NCBI RefSeq assembly: GCF_028389875.1
Contig: NC_084669.1
Location: forward strand, 7,897,501 to 7,961,500
DNA length: 64,000 nucleotides
Source of the DNA: Rhea pennata
Taxonomy: Eukaryota; Chordata; Aves; Rheiformes; Rheidae
Direction: 5' to 3'
Part shown: positions 1 to 13,567 of the stretch, piece by piece
How positions within the stretch are numbered: position 1 is the stretch's first letter
How the letters are laid out: each line of letters begins with the position of its first letter
The notes under the pieces: model-generated
What the model saw: the letters and a program-made list of their open reading frames with translations, nothing else
Told to the model about the DNA's origin: nothing
The model's database searches: none
Program-made: the position numbers and the translations under genes

Positions 1-824
1 GAACTGAGAGTCCTTAACATTACCTGATTTATTTGAAATGCCTTGTTTATAATTCATCTGAGCAACTGTGAATGACTTAAGAGGAAGGAAGTTCTTAACC
101 TGTGCCATAAATTCAGTTCTAAAACTAGACCTTATCTCTCAAATTCCAGAAAATCTTTAAATTCAGTGTAGAAAACTATATTAAATTGTCAACTAACAAT
201 AAAAAGGCCTTTAGATAATGCAAATTGTGAACTTGACATAAAAAAATAAATACCATGTTGACTAAAGGTTGCCTTAACTGCCTCTTACAGGCTCTGATGG
301 TTAATTGTTTATCTTCTAGCTCCTACAACAATATGAATAGGGCTACTATGTATAATCACAGCGGAAGGAATAAAGCAGGGTCCCACAGGAAAAATAATCA
401 TATGACCACATACCAAAGACTGCATCCTTGTGTATACAGCTAAGGTAAAAAAAAAGCCAAATTTGCAGTGGGAAGTAATTTGCAAGCGTTTCAGAGTTGG
501 GTAGTCCCCAACATTATATTTCTGAATGTCATTTCTTAAATTTTAACAAATTAAAAATTGGGAGATGAAGGGACTGGAGGTAGATAGAATAGTTTTAAGT
601 TTCCCCACAGTATGAATGATCAGCAATGATGAATTTTTCAGAGCCACTTCCTGGAGGGGCCAGTAGTAAGAGAAGGTGGCTCACTGTGGCTCAGGGAAGG
701 ATAGACACCCCACAGGAGGCGATGGAGACACTTGCTTCTTTGCTATCTGCTGGGCAGTGAAGGAATCTGAGTCTCTGAAATGATGGGGTCGGCTCTAATG
801 GGGCAAGGTACCCTGGTGTTACAG

Positions 825-1104
825 GCCCCTCTGCCTCTCTTCCATGCACCTCTCCTGTCCTGCCCAACTGCTCTCCCCTCCTCTGTCTATCCTCTCCTTC
901 CCATCCCCTCCATCTTAAGTGGTTTCCTCTCCTACCCACTCAATCTACTTTTTTTGACTACAGCTCCCGTGTGGGCCATCTGCTCTTACACCCCTGCCCT
1001 GGTCTTGCCTTTCTCCTACCTGCTGCTTCAGCCACTTTCTAATCCACTCCACTCTGCCTCCTCTCATCCTCTTCCTCTTTCCCTGGCTGCCTCCTAGTTT
1101 TTCT
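825..1104. repeat. Pyrimidine-rich low-complexity tract
   Basis: About 280 bases on the + strand are strongly enriched in C and T, with many CCTCTCC and TCCTCTCC runs. The 105-residue open frame across it is rich in Leu, Pro and Ser only because of this composition, so I do not call it a gene. Such tracts can adopt triplex (H-DNA) form, but nothing here shows that it does. Confidence 0.6.
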
Positions 1105-4100
1105 TCATCCAGGTGAGTCAACTTTCCCCTCCACCCTGTGCTGGTGCTGGAAGAGGGAGCACTGGGAGCACAGGAAAGGGTTCCTCCACTAGCCCCTGCA
1201 GTGGAAAGAAGCTGCCATAGGAGAAGGCCTGCTGACCCTGCACCCTGGAAACGTGTTCAGCAATGTTGGAGGAAAGATTTGAGAAGACCTGGAAGTATGT
1301 GCCGTGTCCTTGCTGCTTCCTGCAAAGCCAGAAATGTTGTCACTGCCAGGCAGCTCGAACTCTGATGGTACAGAGGGCTACCCTTTCCAAGATGCCCCTA
1401 GTCCATTTCTCCTAGGCTTCTGCCTTGGCAAAACTGAAGCATATGCCTGAGACACCTTCTGGCCACCACAGTGATCACTGCAGGTTTTAAGAGCCTGTTG
1501 CAATGTGGTAAGATGCTAGAGCTTCTCAATAAAATTACAAGAAGATTTGTTTTTCCATAATATATCCAGAATCAATGGCACTGTAAACACTGAAATAATT
1601 CTAAAATTCAGCTTTAGGCAGAAACTAGGCAGTAAAATCTTTAGTCCAAATCATTAATTTTTTGCAATGTTATTAAAAAAAAAGCAAACTGTTCCTTATA
1701 ATAACAGACTAGACTTGTTTAAAATTTAGTCTGAAACCATTGAGAGCACGTACAGAAGTGTTTTGATTCCAATGCATTTTTATATAAACATATGATGCTG
1801 TATTCTTGTAGGGGGGATCAAAAAATCAGTCAATTTTAGTTTTCTAAAATTGTTCTATGGTCTCTAATTGAAAATCCTTGTGGGTAATCTTCTTAAAAAA
1901 TATACACATATATACTACCCACCAATGAAAACTTTTTCAGTGTCTGTAGCCTTTGGCATTACATATGAGATCATTCATTAAATGGTTTAAGAGTTGTTTT
2001 TTCTCAGTTTTCAGGGGCACTTAGCATCAGTGGAGCCCAATAGTGTCAGCACCTTTGGATTTAGGCCTTAAGTGAAACTAAGCAGGAAAAGATCCAGTCT
2101 CTCTTCAGTTTTCTCATTTGAAGCATAACATTTTTAAGATTAAGGATAATCTATTTTGTCTGAACATCTCTACAGAATTTCAGATCAGGAATGCAAAACC
2201 AGGATTATTTTAAGTATCTCAGCTGGATCTCTGTACGTCTTCATTTAAGTGATATAATCTCCTGCACTGACATCTTCTCTTCTGTTTTGTTAAGGACTTT
2301 TCTATTTAGCCTGTGATCATTCAGAGTTTAACACCTGGTCCTTTGCCTGTGAATTTGTGTAGCAGCAGCACTAGTGCCTACAGTGCAGCAGTGCAAATGG
2401 CACCCTTAAGAGCCGTAGTGTGAATAGGTTACCATTTAACACAACTGTTTCAGTGCTCTGGCTATGATAGCAAATCCTTCCAGTGGGCTGTAAGATAATG
2501 CCAAATGCACAGTGACATAAAAGTGCACCGGTCAAATTTGTGATCTGAAGAGTGCACTCACTTACACATGCTCCCACTCTTCCCAGATTTGAAATATGGA
2601 TTTAGAAGTACTGCTTGGGTCACACTTTGCATATGAATTTTCTCCAGGTATTTTTATCTTATCAAGCAATGCTTTGTATAACCAAAGCAATTTACATATC
2701 CATCTTTCTTCAGGAACAGAAGGAGAAAATTATAGAATAAAGGATTGGATATCTGCCTTAGCATCTAGCACAGAAGTGCAAGCGGCTACCATAGCAATAT
2801 GAAGCAGAATTTAATATTCTGTATTTTTAGAAGATAATCAGCAATGTCAAACAGTTATTTCACATACAAGGTAGTGTGAGGACCTGATGACAGTAGGAGA
2901 TGGAGACATCTTAGATGATAGCAGTGGAAAGATTTGCTGTAAACACAGGGACGGAATCTCAAAGTAGCTTCAGCCTTGCTGTGGTAAACAGCTTTTCAAC
3001 CACTACAGGTCAGGGTTGCAGATCAGAGACCACAGCTCTAAGTCTGAATGAGACAGTTATGTCAGGAGTATCCAGCACAAATCATATCACAATCAGATCT
3101 CATTCTGAATTTCTCATTTGAATGCATTTGTGGGGAATAATAAAGATGGCTATTCTGAAGGCTGCAGTGGCACTGTTATTTGTTCAGATGAACAGCTTAC
3201 AGAATTTCTCTGTTCATTTCTATCTTTTATCCTTGGGAATAGTGTTCTCTTTGAACCTTTCAGATTATTAATGCTTATCATTATGTAAATTGCTTTTTGT
3301 CTTTCAGTTACTGCTGCCTCTTATTGTAGGCGGTGCTCATAAGAACTTCTTCCAGGGAGAGAAAAATGATGACTAACCCTTTGTTTGCTTTTCCATCTTC
3401 TTGATTTTAATAAGACATGAAAGGCAAAAATCTGGGACATCTGTTGTTTCTTTGAGACATTAGATAGTATTTCAGGCACTCAAGTGACAAAACAACTCAC
3501 CTTGTTAGAACGCTCTGATTTATTAGCAGATTGTTGCATTGCACTTGTTTTATACAATATAGTCAGTATTTTTTTCTGAGACTTCCTCCAATTTTCCACT
3601 TTATTTTGATATAATTTTATGATATTTTACTATATATTTGTAAATTTATGGTTGATATTTGGAACATGAAGGAAGTTAGTTAAAAAATGGAATTAATCCC
3701 TGAAATAATCTTCTGTTCAGACCTAGAGAGGTAGCTAACACATGGTTTGCCACCCACTTTAACCGACGCACTCTAAAGTAGACTCAGTATACAAATAAAA
3801 AGCACTGATAGAGTAAGAACATACTTCAAACACCAAAAGTAGTATATATTATCACCGAAGTAACAACATAAACTTTACTTATTAACATGAGGCAAATCAA
3901 TGGCAATTACTAAGTCAAGATGCTTACTGAATACTTACACTGGTGGGACAAGCAAAATTTTTGCCCCAAATGTTTGCTTTAAGATGTTCTTATACAGTCT
4001 GTTTTGGTAGGGAAGACACAGCTTCCTGGAGACCCCAGTCAGTGGAACGGCCTCTGACTAAAACGCTCGAAAGTAGACTGGCTGGATATGCTGCCCTGAG

Positions 4101-6514
4101 AGGTCTTCTCCATTTTCACTGTTTGTGATTCTAGGTTTCACATGAGGTGGGAACTTGCAGCAAACTCTTGCTATAGATCTTGAAAGGCTATATAACACTG
4201 AGATGCTACATGGTAAACCCTAGCTCCGGCTGACCCATGTGGCAAGTTCCGTTGAGTGGCCAAGGGCTCACAGAAAGGAATTCTTCTGCATGGACTCCAA
4301 GAGTAGGCGTTTCTCTTAAACACTTTGAGCCAAATTCATTCCCACTAAAACTCTACTACAGTCTTTTTTTCCCTCTCTCTTGACTTATATGTTTTGAAAC
4401 TCTTGAAATTTCTAGGGCGATAAAATGAATCTGACTCATTATCCAATTTCTTTATCTCTGTCTATAGGATTGCCAGGGTACAATAGGAGTTGCCCTGTGG
4501 CAGTTCAAATCAGAAAAATGAAAAGTGTTGCAAGGAATACGTTTCTTGGGTACATAGTGATGAAATATTGGGTAAGTGGGGGGGGGGAAAGAATTGTTCT
4601 TTGATATCTTTATGGAATAAAATTTGCTTACTCCTTAGTCCTTTTACTTTTATCTTGTTGAAGGACTTCCAGAAAGGTTAGCTAACCTGATGGGAATTCT
4701 AAAGGAAGCTAAAGGCAGCATTGTTTTGGGCTCTAAATTCTTTCAAAGAGCCTGATTTTCTACTGGCATGAATTGATATGGCTCTGCAAAATACATTGAT
4801 GCCATGGTGATTTTTATCAGCAAAGTATGTGGCATAATTACCTTAGTTTATCAAGTGTGGTCAAGTGGTGTAATGCAGTCCAACACCATAGAAAGAATTC
4901 ATGTGACAGCTTTGTTTTGCAAGAAGGGAGTGGAAAGGTTTGCTGGAAGGAGAGGCCAAATGCTCTTTAATTCAAGGAACTAGCATCTGATCCCAATTAT
5001 GTAGTGCAAACAGAGGTAGTGCAAGTACCAGAAAATGGACAAGACTGCAGCAGAAACAAAAACACCAACTACTGTTGAGCTGTATACAAAGTTTGAAACA
5101 GAGAGAGAGAGACAGAGGGAGGTACATACACAAAGTGGCTACAGTTGCACGTAAATACTTGATAAAATGTGTGTTGAGAAATCAGGGCAATGGGTTATTT
5201 CTCATAAACTGAAAAATTGCTTAATACAAATGAAAAGAATTGTCCTTCTTGTAGAAATTAATTATGAAGATAACTTTACCTAGCAGTATAATAGTCAGGC
5301 AAAATAACAGTGTCATTGAATTCAAAAGCTCTGCATAATGAATGGTCTATTAACATGCTCTGATCAGTAGTACCAAGAGACCTTGACTGTTGTATAGGAA
5401 TGTACTTAAGCTTCCAACTAACTAATTTTGCTGTTTAGTTTGAGACGATGTTAGGTGCTTATCAAAGAACAAGGTCTAAAATAGTACTGTGAGCTTCAGG
5501 AATAACTTGTCATGGAATAACTATTTTTTATGCAGTGATACTTTGTTAGATTGCAGTATGTTCTTTCCCTAATATTTCTCCAGTGGTAAACATCTGTCCA
5601 TTCTGAAATCTGATACTTACACTGTTTCACAATGACATTATAAACACAGAGATGCTTGCTCCTACACTATTAAGATTTTTTTTCACCTAAGTTGACACAT
5701 TATTCCTTCTTTCCAGGAAAAAAGATGGTTTCTTTCCTGTTGTCATTTATTATTATCATGTAGCCTATCAGGTAACACACTATAACTGTTTAAAGATAAC
5801 AGAACAAGGACTATGGAGAGTAAATGCTGTTAAAGTATTTGCACATGAGCAATATATGTCAAGGTTCAACCTACATCAACAATATAGGTTCTCGTTAAAC
5901 AAATTTTAAATTTTCCAAAGGGATGGTAGAGTATACGAAGTAACTTCTTTTGTACTGGAGAGGATCAAGTTCTCTATCAAACAGGTGCTTACACATGCAG
6001 CCTCACCAGCTCAGCTTTCCTCTTCACAGAATACCACAGAAGGAGCATTTGATCAGACATAGCAATAGAGGGAGAGGGTGTAGAATATCACCTTTTAGCA
6101 GCTTCCTTAGCATAGAGATATTTGGTCTGTTTGTTTGACAAAGCGACATCTTAAAATTAAAAGATTATTAAAACTAGATAGAAAATGGTAGGAGAGCTAA
6201 TACACTGCAGAATTTGTTTTATATGTTAAAAATAATTTAACTAACACTTAATAAGCAATATTCAGTATTAAAATTTCCATTTGAAAAAATGTGAAATAGG
6301 TTTGAGAATTATAAAAAGAGCTACAGAGCTGATACTGGCAGAGCTATTGGTGAGTTTTATTTTTAATGACTTGAGTAACTGGGACGAGGTTTGGAGGATG
6401 TAACATCCACAGCAAAAAACTTCTTTAAAGAAGTGACATAGTGACTAAGCCAGGGGCCCATTTCTTCACTAAAACTGGAAACAGACTTTACTGAGTAAAG
6501 ATAGTAACTTAGGT

Positions 6515-6622
6515 TCTAGAATCATAGAATCGGTAAGGTTGGAAGGGATCTCTGGAGATCACCTAGTCCAACCCCCCTGCTCAAGCAGGGTCACCTACAA
6601 CTTGTCAGACAGGGTTGCAGAA
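6515..6622 (-). mobile_element. CR1 LINE 3'-end fragment
   Basis: The + strand reads AGAATCATAGAATCGGTAAG, then GGTTGGAAGGGATCTCTGG, AGATCACCTAGTCCAACC and CTGCTCAAGCAGGGTCACCT. This is the reverse complement of the 3' end of avian CR1 retrotransposons, including the characteristic ATTCTATGATTCT-type terminal repeat, so the element lies on the minus strand. Similarity fades after about 6,620. It is a short 5'-truncated dead copy with no reverse-transcriptase coding. It shares most of its sequence with the copy near 40,422. It is good evidence for a bird. Confidence 0.9.
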
Positions 6623-9079
6623 TGATTGTAACAATTCTGGACACATTTTTTCCTGCAACATTCCTGTGCAAAGCCCCTGTTCTCTTCTCTGACTGCCCAT
6701 TTTATCCAAATAGCTTGAGGATAAAATAGAGCATCCCTTCATGAGAACTCCAGAAGACCGCACACAAGCTGCTGCAAAATTTATGAGCACGACCATCGGA
6801 CTGTGATATTAGTGAAACAGAGTCCCATGTCTCAGGAAAGAGGTCTGGAGAGTGAATCAGGATTTAGCTCTCCAAATGTGTGGTATTTGTCTCTGCCAGG
6901 CTGGAAACAAATGACATTTCAGATTTAGTACATAATAACATAGTGAATCACTTTTGAGCTATTTGCTGTTTCTGAATATGTGTGTCCTTCACATGTTGGC
7001 AGGTATTCCTGTCTCAGTGGGCCAATTGCTCATTGCTGGTCTGTGATTGTAGATAAAGGAAGCACCCATTTCAACTAAATTATATGAGGTGAGCATTCAT
7101 AAAACACAATATACTGCTGTGAGGGGTAGCTTGTTATAGTTTGCCTAGTTATATTCCATAGTTATAAGTTTAATATGCAGGATTGTTAATTACAGTATAA
7201 CTCAAGCATTCTAAAATGCCACACTGAACACTTAATCTTCCTCTTATTTATCCTCCCATCAATATTGTGTAGATAGACGTCTGCCATCATAGAAGAGGGT
7301 AACTAGGAAAGATCATGCCAATGTCTCTATCAAATGGTTACATTTTTCAAATGAGGTATTTTATGGGATTTTTTATTTTTAATCATACTTGTATTCTGGT
7401 CTGAGTGTGTGTTGATTAGTTAGTTGAAATCTTAGAGAAGCAAGAAGTGCTTCTTTTTACCTGGATATATTATGCTAGCTATTATTCAGTACTGATTAGT
7501 TTGACAGAAAAATATACATTACCTCAGCAGATAGATCTGCTTAATTTTATCCATTATGTTAATTATATACACAAATAACTATTGCTATTTTATTTTTTAT
7601 GGAGTTTGTTAATAGTTGTTTATCCACGCAGTTATTATGTAGTTTATCTCTTCTTCTCCTCCTCTTCCCCAACATACATACTTGAAAGTGATAAACATGG
7701 CTGAAGTCATGGCCTAGTGTGTAGCCACAGTTGGTTCCACAGGATAGCTTTCCTCAATAGTAGGACGACAAATCCTCAAGAATTAGCTTAGGCTGTGCAA
7801 GGACTGATGAGTGTCACTGCTTCAGAAGAGAATGGCCTTCTCTCTAAGCTAGTACAGATCCGCTGATTCTTTCTTTGCCATTTGTTGTTGATGTAGGGTT
7901 TTATCTCTTGTATGCACATAAAACTGCCTCTATGTTCACTAGAAGTTCAAAGTAATTTTTAGCACAAATGGATAAGAGTATTCAAATTAAAGTATGGATA
8001 ACAACTATATCAAATTTCTGGCTGTGGTACCTGTTTGATAAGGAATTTTGTACTTCTGGGTGTACAAGTCTATACAATGTTTTGTTACATTAGCTCTTTT
8101 GTGAGAAACATTTTATGTGCCTCAAGAAAGAACAGATAGGGTTCACAATTTACTAGATGATTCCAGATCAAAATCATCCTGTTCACAGAAAAATTGTTTC
8201 AAATTCTTTATTGAGACTCTTCAAAGTAAACCTGCTATCAGGTCTTCATGACTGATTTTTCTCTTGCACAGAAGCATCTTGCAGAATAAACAGCTGATAG
8301 ATCTGTTTCCAACAACCTCAACTGGATTCAAATTGAAATCACTTTCAGAAACTCCACAAAGGAGAAAATGAATGGGCTATGAGGGCTGAAACTCTTTAGT
8401 TGTAAAGTACTCTGGAAAATAGTCAAGATGGACAAATGTCTTGAAAAACTTTCTAGATAAATTTAGTCTTTCATTTCTTGTTTCTCTATGTCATTTAGAT
8501 CATTTTTCTTCCTAGCACTCATTTGCTTTTCAGTGTTTACTTCTTTTTGGTTTAAATTTGTTTCTCTATTCTTCCTACTTGCATGCAGAGAATACTTCCA
8601 GGTAATTTTTCACAAATGGTTTATATCATTTCTTATGTCATGAAAGCAGTACTGAAGGTCTCCTCTTTGTGACTGAATCTGCCCTTGTCATGTTTCTGAG
8701 GCTAATAATTCTATTTTATGAATTCAGGAGTTAGACCATGTGAATAATCATTAGCATTTACTTCAATTTATCATTCTGTGAACTTCTGAGTTTGCAAATT
8801 CCATCTGTGTGAATACTCATGGAAATTCCATTCAAGAGAAGAACAGGTGTAAAGCCTGTTCTTACCCATGGAAAATATTTTCAAAAATGTTATGCAAGCT
8901 ATTAGATTCTGCACAGGTACATCAGTCTATCGTATGCATACGTGTCGTGAATTGCTCACTTTCATCAGCCTCAAACATCAGCTTCAAACAATAGAAGATG
9001 CCCAGCATTTCACTGCAATGTATTTCAAAATAAGAGAAAGAAAACTAAACCTTTCATTATTTTTCTTTTTTCTTTACCT

Positions 9080-9081
<2 letters not shown>

Positions 9082-9115
<34 letters not shown>
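9082..9115. repeat. Poly(T) run, about 34 bases
   Basis: An uninterrupted T tract follows a T/C-rich stretch from about 9,055. I could not see target-site duplications or a recognisable retrocopy next to it. Confidence 0.85.
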
Positions 9116-9116
<1 letters not shown>

Positions 9117-12100
9117 TATTATCCTGCCTTAAATAGTTGCTGGCTACTTTGAAATTGAGAATACTACTGAGATTCCAATTCTGAGTTCTTTGTTACTTGC
9201 CTTTTTCTCTTACTTTTGGACATGGCCCTGATTACACACTTCCCTTCATGCTGTCTGCCATGAATCTCTTTTCTTGCTTATTTCAGCATCTATTCTTTTA
9301 GGTATTACACAGGAATGTTCCTGGGGCAGATAGCACAGTGAGAGCAATGATTCCTTTAATATTAGTCTATTTCAGTAGTGCCTTAAAATGATCAACATCA
9401 CCTTTTTCAGTCCTGTGCACCAGTTATTCCATTGCAGATATGTTTTGATGTATATATGCTGTTTTATAAAGATCTCTCACAAGCCTGAAGTCACTCCAAC
9501 AGCAAATATTACTCATAGACAAATTCCACATTTGTGGGTTTTTTCTTAATATTTATTCACTGTTTACAATGTTTGTGAGGATTCTGGAAAGCTCTAGTCA
9601 TAAAAAGTGCAGAAAAGCAATATAATTTTTAAAAAGTAGTTGCATGTTTTGATCTGTGCCTAGCTTTAACAGATAGAGTTAAGAAAAGCCTAAATCCTGA
9701 CGAAAAGGATACAAATACATGCATGTATCACATTTAATATGTCATCAGCAGTAACAAGGTGGTTACCTTAATCCCAGGAGAAGCTAATCAAATAAGCAGG
9801 TCCTTTGGTTTTCAAAAAAAAGCTACAGTTAGCATCATGAACATTTAGAAGAGATCCAAAGGATGGTGAGCAAATGCCTCCTTAGATATTATCAAAAACT
9901 GACAGTATCAGAGAAATGAATGAGCAAGAGAAATGAATGAGCACTGAATATACTAAACTGCCTTGTGACTAGAATGGTTCCGGTAACCACATAGACTAAA
10001 CTATCAGTCGGGAGCTGTTATCATTATTTCAAAAGTCCTTTGCTCTTTGGCACTGCCCCTCTGATTTTCTGAGAATAAACACTAGACCTGCCTAGTTCTT
10101 AAGTCAACAGTTTCAGGGACAGGTTTATGACCAGTCTGTTTGCAAGAGTTTGAGGCTAGCCTCTCGCTTATAGCCTGCTCTTTCATTTGCATATTGACAG
10201 TTACTTTCTTTTCAGTAACCCTATGGAAGGAACTGAATATAAACGCAAAGTTTAGTTGAGCTGTACTGCACAGGAAGCTGCTAACAAGTAAGAGACAGTG
10301 CACAGAGCTCGACAAACAAATTTAGGGACAGCAATCACATTTTTATTTAAAGCCAACACTGTCCTAAGCTACTGTTGCTTGGGGACCCATGTCATGGATG
10401 ACATCTAGACTCATCCTTTCATTTAGCAATGCGTCTCTCTGTTCACTTCAGGTGCTGTAGAGACATGGCTACACCCAGTTTCCATAGGTGAGCCTATATA
10501 TCCCTGTAAACCATGCAGGGAACAGCAGATGCAAAGAATAAATCTGTCTTGCTGCAAGGCAAGTATCAACAATTGTGTTGGAGTAGATATTCTTTGCAAT
10601 AAAGCTTATAGAGGTCATCATCTGGGAGTAACAGTGGATGAGAGTAGAGCTATGTGAGCACTGAACACAGTGCCTCAGAATACAGGCTTTGCACACCCTT
10701 CCAAATTGCTGTTTTGGATAACATAAATCATTTAATGTAAGTTGTGAGATTTGGTGCTGAAGAGGTTCAGCTGTTTAGCCCTAGTTTTCTCTCTCATCCT
10801 TCTCATAGCTTAATTAGGGTCCATCATCAGTTCCTGTGTTTATGTGGATCTATCCTAAGCTATGAAATTGGCTGGGAAGTGTTGGAAAGATTGCAGAGGA
10901 TGCCTCTTAAGAAATTAGCCTTGCTGTTGGTGACAAGGACTGGAGGCAGAGAGGAGTGGGAGTGGTATGTCTTTTGTTAGTTCTGTCACCCGCACAGATC
11001 ATCAGAAGAGCAGATTTTGACAGGTCATATTGTTTTTTAGAAAATTTGGATGTTTTCACCTTCCATCTTGTTTGTAGCCTGTTCCAGTACTTCTGTTAGG
11101 GAAACATTCTAATTTCTAGTCTGTATCCTCTGCTACAGTTAAAACTGTACTATTTCAATGGTTATTGAGAACAGTTTAACTTCTTTGTTGTAGTCTTTAA
11201 TTGATATGAAAAACTTCATTATTTGTTCCATCAGCCTTCACCGGATGAAACATTTGCTATTTTTCTATTTTTCTTCTTGCAGGTCCAGGTTACTTTCAGA
11301 ACAGCCATTCTTGCCATAGACTTCCTACAAACTCTCCCTAGTCAGCCTGTGTTTCAGTTCAAAGTATGGTATTGAACCCTACAATGGTTCTTTTGCAAAT
11401 CTTGCTACTGCACAGTATGAATGAAATGGGTTTGGAAATGGAAGGGAGGCAGCATCAATAATGGGAAGAGAGGTTTGAGGGAGGTGTAGGGAAGACAACA
11501 GGCAGCCTAAGAAAGAATGTTAAAAAATCAAAACACTGTCAAAACTTCCCTAACTTAAAGTGGAGGCTGTTCACAACCACGGTCAGCCCAAAACACCAAG
11601 GACCTAAATAGCACCTCCGTGTTTTTTCAAAATGGAGGCTTTAATTAACATTTGACCTTATTTTCCATTTTTACATTTAGCTTCTAGTTACAGGTTCACA
11701 TTCTGTTTGAGCCTTTTTCCACTGGGCCTTCAAATACCCTATATTCTCTGCTGTGAAATTAACACAAATAATATATTTTCTTTTTGCTCAATTAAAAAGA
11801 TCAAGAATTTGAAGTCTTTCATCACAAAGTATTCTTCAAACCATCAATCACTTTCTTTTTTCCTCTGTACTTTCTCTGTCAATGTCTCTGTCTTTTGAAA
11901 AACGGGATATGGTATCATTATTTTGGCCTTGTTAATGTCCTAGAATTTCTTCCTGCTGCCAGTGTACATCTAATTCTTTTGCTGCAGTACCTTACTGGCA
12001 GTATGTATGGAACTATTTGTTCATCTTGTCTCCCACTTCCTTCACAAAGTCTTTGTTTTCAGAGATAATCTCCTACTCTTTGTATATGATTTCACCTCCA

Positions 12101-12609
12101 GGAGCATGGATTTATAACTTTGCATTTGGTTCAATTAAATATGTTTTGTTCCGACTAGTCCAAAACAAGCTAACTTCTGAACTTTCTGCATGGCCTCCTG
12201 AGCCTTACATGAACAAATTTCACTTACGAGGCACAAGTATACCTCAAGTAGAGCTCCTGGCTTCTTTCCAGGACATTAGAAGTTTTGTTAACTATCTCTA
12301 AGACGGGTAACGCTGTAAAACATTAATACAGTGCCTCATCAGGTTTTTAGGTTTTTCTAGGTCAAGAAGGGAAGACAGGAGCCAAGAGGAATGAGCAGCT
12401 CTTTGTAGTTTGTTATTATGTGAGGTCTCTTCTTTCTTTCTTCCTGGGTATTTCCACCTGCCGTTGCCACGTCTGCAGTGCTGCTGTTCATGCTGACCTG
12501 TTCACTGTTCGGTCTGCCACAGTGAACCGCGGGTGCGACACTGTTAGGGCAGTGTGTTGATCCAAAGTGGAGGACTGCCGCACACAAATCGTGTGAAAGG
12601 CTTACTAAA

Positions 12610-12960
12610 AGCACAGCCCCGGGCAGCTGTGTTGTGAGCTGGTGGCGGAGACGCTTCCTTCCCAGTTCCCCCTGGTGCATCCTGCTGCATGGGCTGAGCG
12701 CGATAGCTGCCATCCAGACCAGCACTCCAAGGCCTGGCCGGGCACCTGACGCCCTGCCCTGCTCTTCCCCAAGTGCTCCCCAAAGGCCTTGCCTCTGACT
12801 CCGGCTCCCCCGAGGCAGCTGCCGAGGCGGAGGCTGCGTGACCGCTGCCCGTGGCTGCCGCCGGACCCAGGCGCCGGGGGAGCTGCCCCACGGCGCCTGT
12901 GCCTTGCTGGGCGCAGGCGCAGGCCCGGCGCGCGGTGCTGGCTGTGGGGCACCCGCCATC
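12610..12960. promoter_or_regulatory. Upstream GC-rich, CpG-containing block
   Basis: Composition changes sharply here from AT-rich to GC-rich with many CpG dinucleotides (for example GCCGGACCCAGGCGCCGGGG near 12,860). The block is separated from the main SHTN1 CpG island by the CpG-poor minisatellite. It may be an outlying part of the same island or the promoter of a non-coding transcript. Overlapping long open frames on both strands are what stop-poor GC-rich DNA gives by chance, and I recognise none of them. Confidence 0.45.
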
Positions 12961-12989
12961 AGTGCGCCTGCCAGCCACTGTGCTGCATT

Positions 12990-13495
12990 GTGTGTCTGGC
13001 AGTGTGCATCAGCCGGAGGGTGCCTGTCTGGTCATAGGGTGTCAGTGTGTGCCTGTCAGTTGTGTGCTTCTCAGTCAGAGGGTGTCTGTCAGTCGGTGTG
13101 TCAGTCAGGGGGGGTGCCTGTCAGTCAGTGAGTGTCAGTTGAAGGGTGTCAGTTACAGTTTGTCAGGCAGTGTGTGCCTGTCAGTCAGTGTGTATCACTT
13201 AGGGAGTGCCCGTCAGTGAGCGTGTGCCTGTAAGACAGAGGGTGCCTGTTAGTTGGTGTGCACCTGCCAGGCGTGTGTGCATCAGTTAGGGAGTGCCTGT
13301 CAGGCAGTGTGTGCCTGTCAGGTGGAAGGTGCCTGTCAAGTCCATGTCTGTCAGTTAGAGTGCCTGTCAGGCAGACTGTGCCTGTCAGGCAGTGTGTATC
13401 AGTTAGGGGGTGCCTGTCAGGTGGTGGGTGCCTGTCCGGCGGTGTTTATCAGTTAGAGAGCGCCTGTCAGTCAGTCAGCGTGCGCCCGTCAGGCG
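12990..13495. repeat. Degenerate minisatellite upstream of the SHTN1 promoter
   Basis: The core GTGCCTGTCAG, varied with GTCAGTCAGTGTGTGCC and TATCAGTTAGGG, recurs more than fifteen times in about 500 bases. Spacing is irregular, roughly 17-30 bases, with signs of a higher-order unit (core, then GCAGTGTGTATCAGTTAGGG, then core). The strand bias of G and T is strong. The open frames across it repeat CLSG/CLSV motifs and are shadows of the DNA repeat, not a protein. Repeat number is probably variable between individuals, which I infer from the structure. Confidence 0.85.
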
Positions 13496-13567
13496 GCGGT
13501 GGCTGTCGGGCGGCCGTGCCCGCTGCCCCGCGTGCCGGCGGCGCCGCCGCGCCCCGCACCCCCGCAC

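Larger units (their letters stand above)
1..12600. other. Upstream intergenic region, no gene recognised
   Basis: This is AT-rich non-coding DNA. Its open frames are short, lie on both strands and resemble no protein I know, and I see no exon-like stretch with convincing splice sites. Contents I can name are a pyrimidine-rich tract (825-1,104), a CR1 fragment (6,515-6,622), a T34 run (9,082-9,115) and a short direct repeat near 9,910-9,945 (AGAGAAATGAATGAGCA twice). In mammals the homeobox gene VAX1 lies on the 5' side of SHTN1. I found no homeodomain coding here, so if that synteny holds VAX1 lies further left. Regulatory DNA may be present but cannot be shown by reading. Confidence 0.6.

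Noticed and set aside
780..1097. A 105-codon Leu/Pro-rich frame that looks like membrane segments
   Set aside because: It follows the pyrimidine-rich tract exactly, and no splice sites or known homologue are visible.
12357..12978. Minus-strand open frames of up to 200 codons over the upstream GC-rich block
   Set aside because: GC-rich DNA is poor in stops, other frames over the same bases are also open, and the translations (Pro/Ala/Arg/Gly-rich at first) resemble no family I know.
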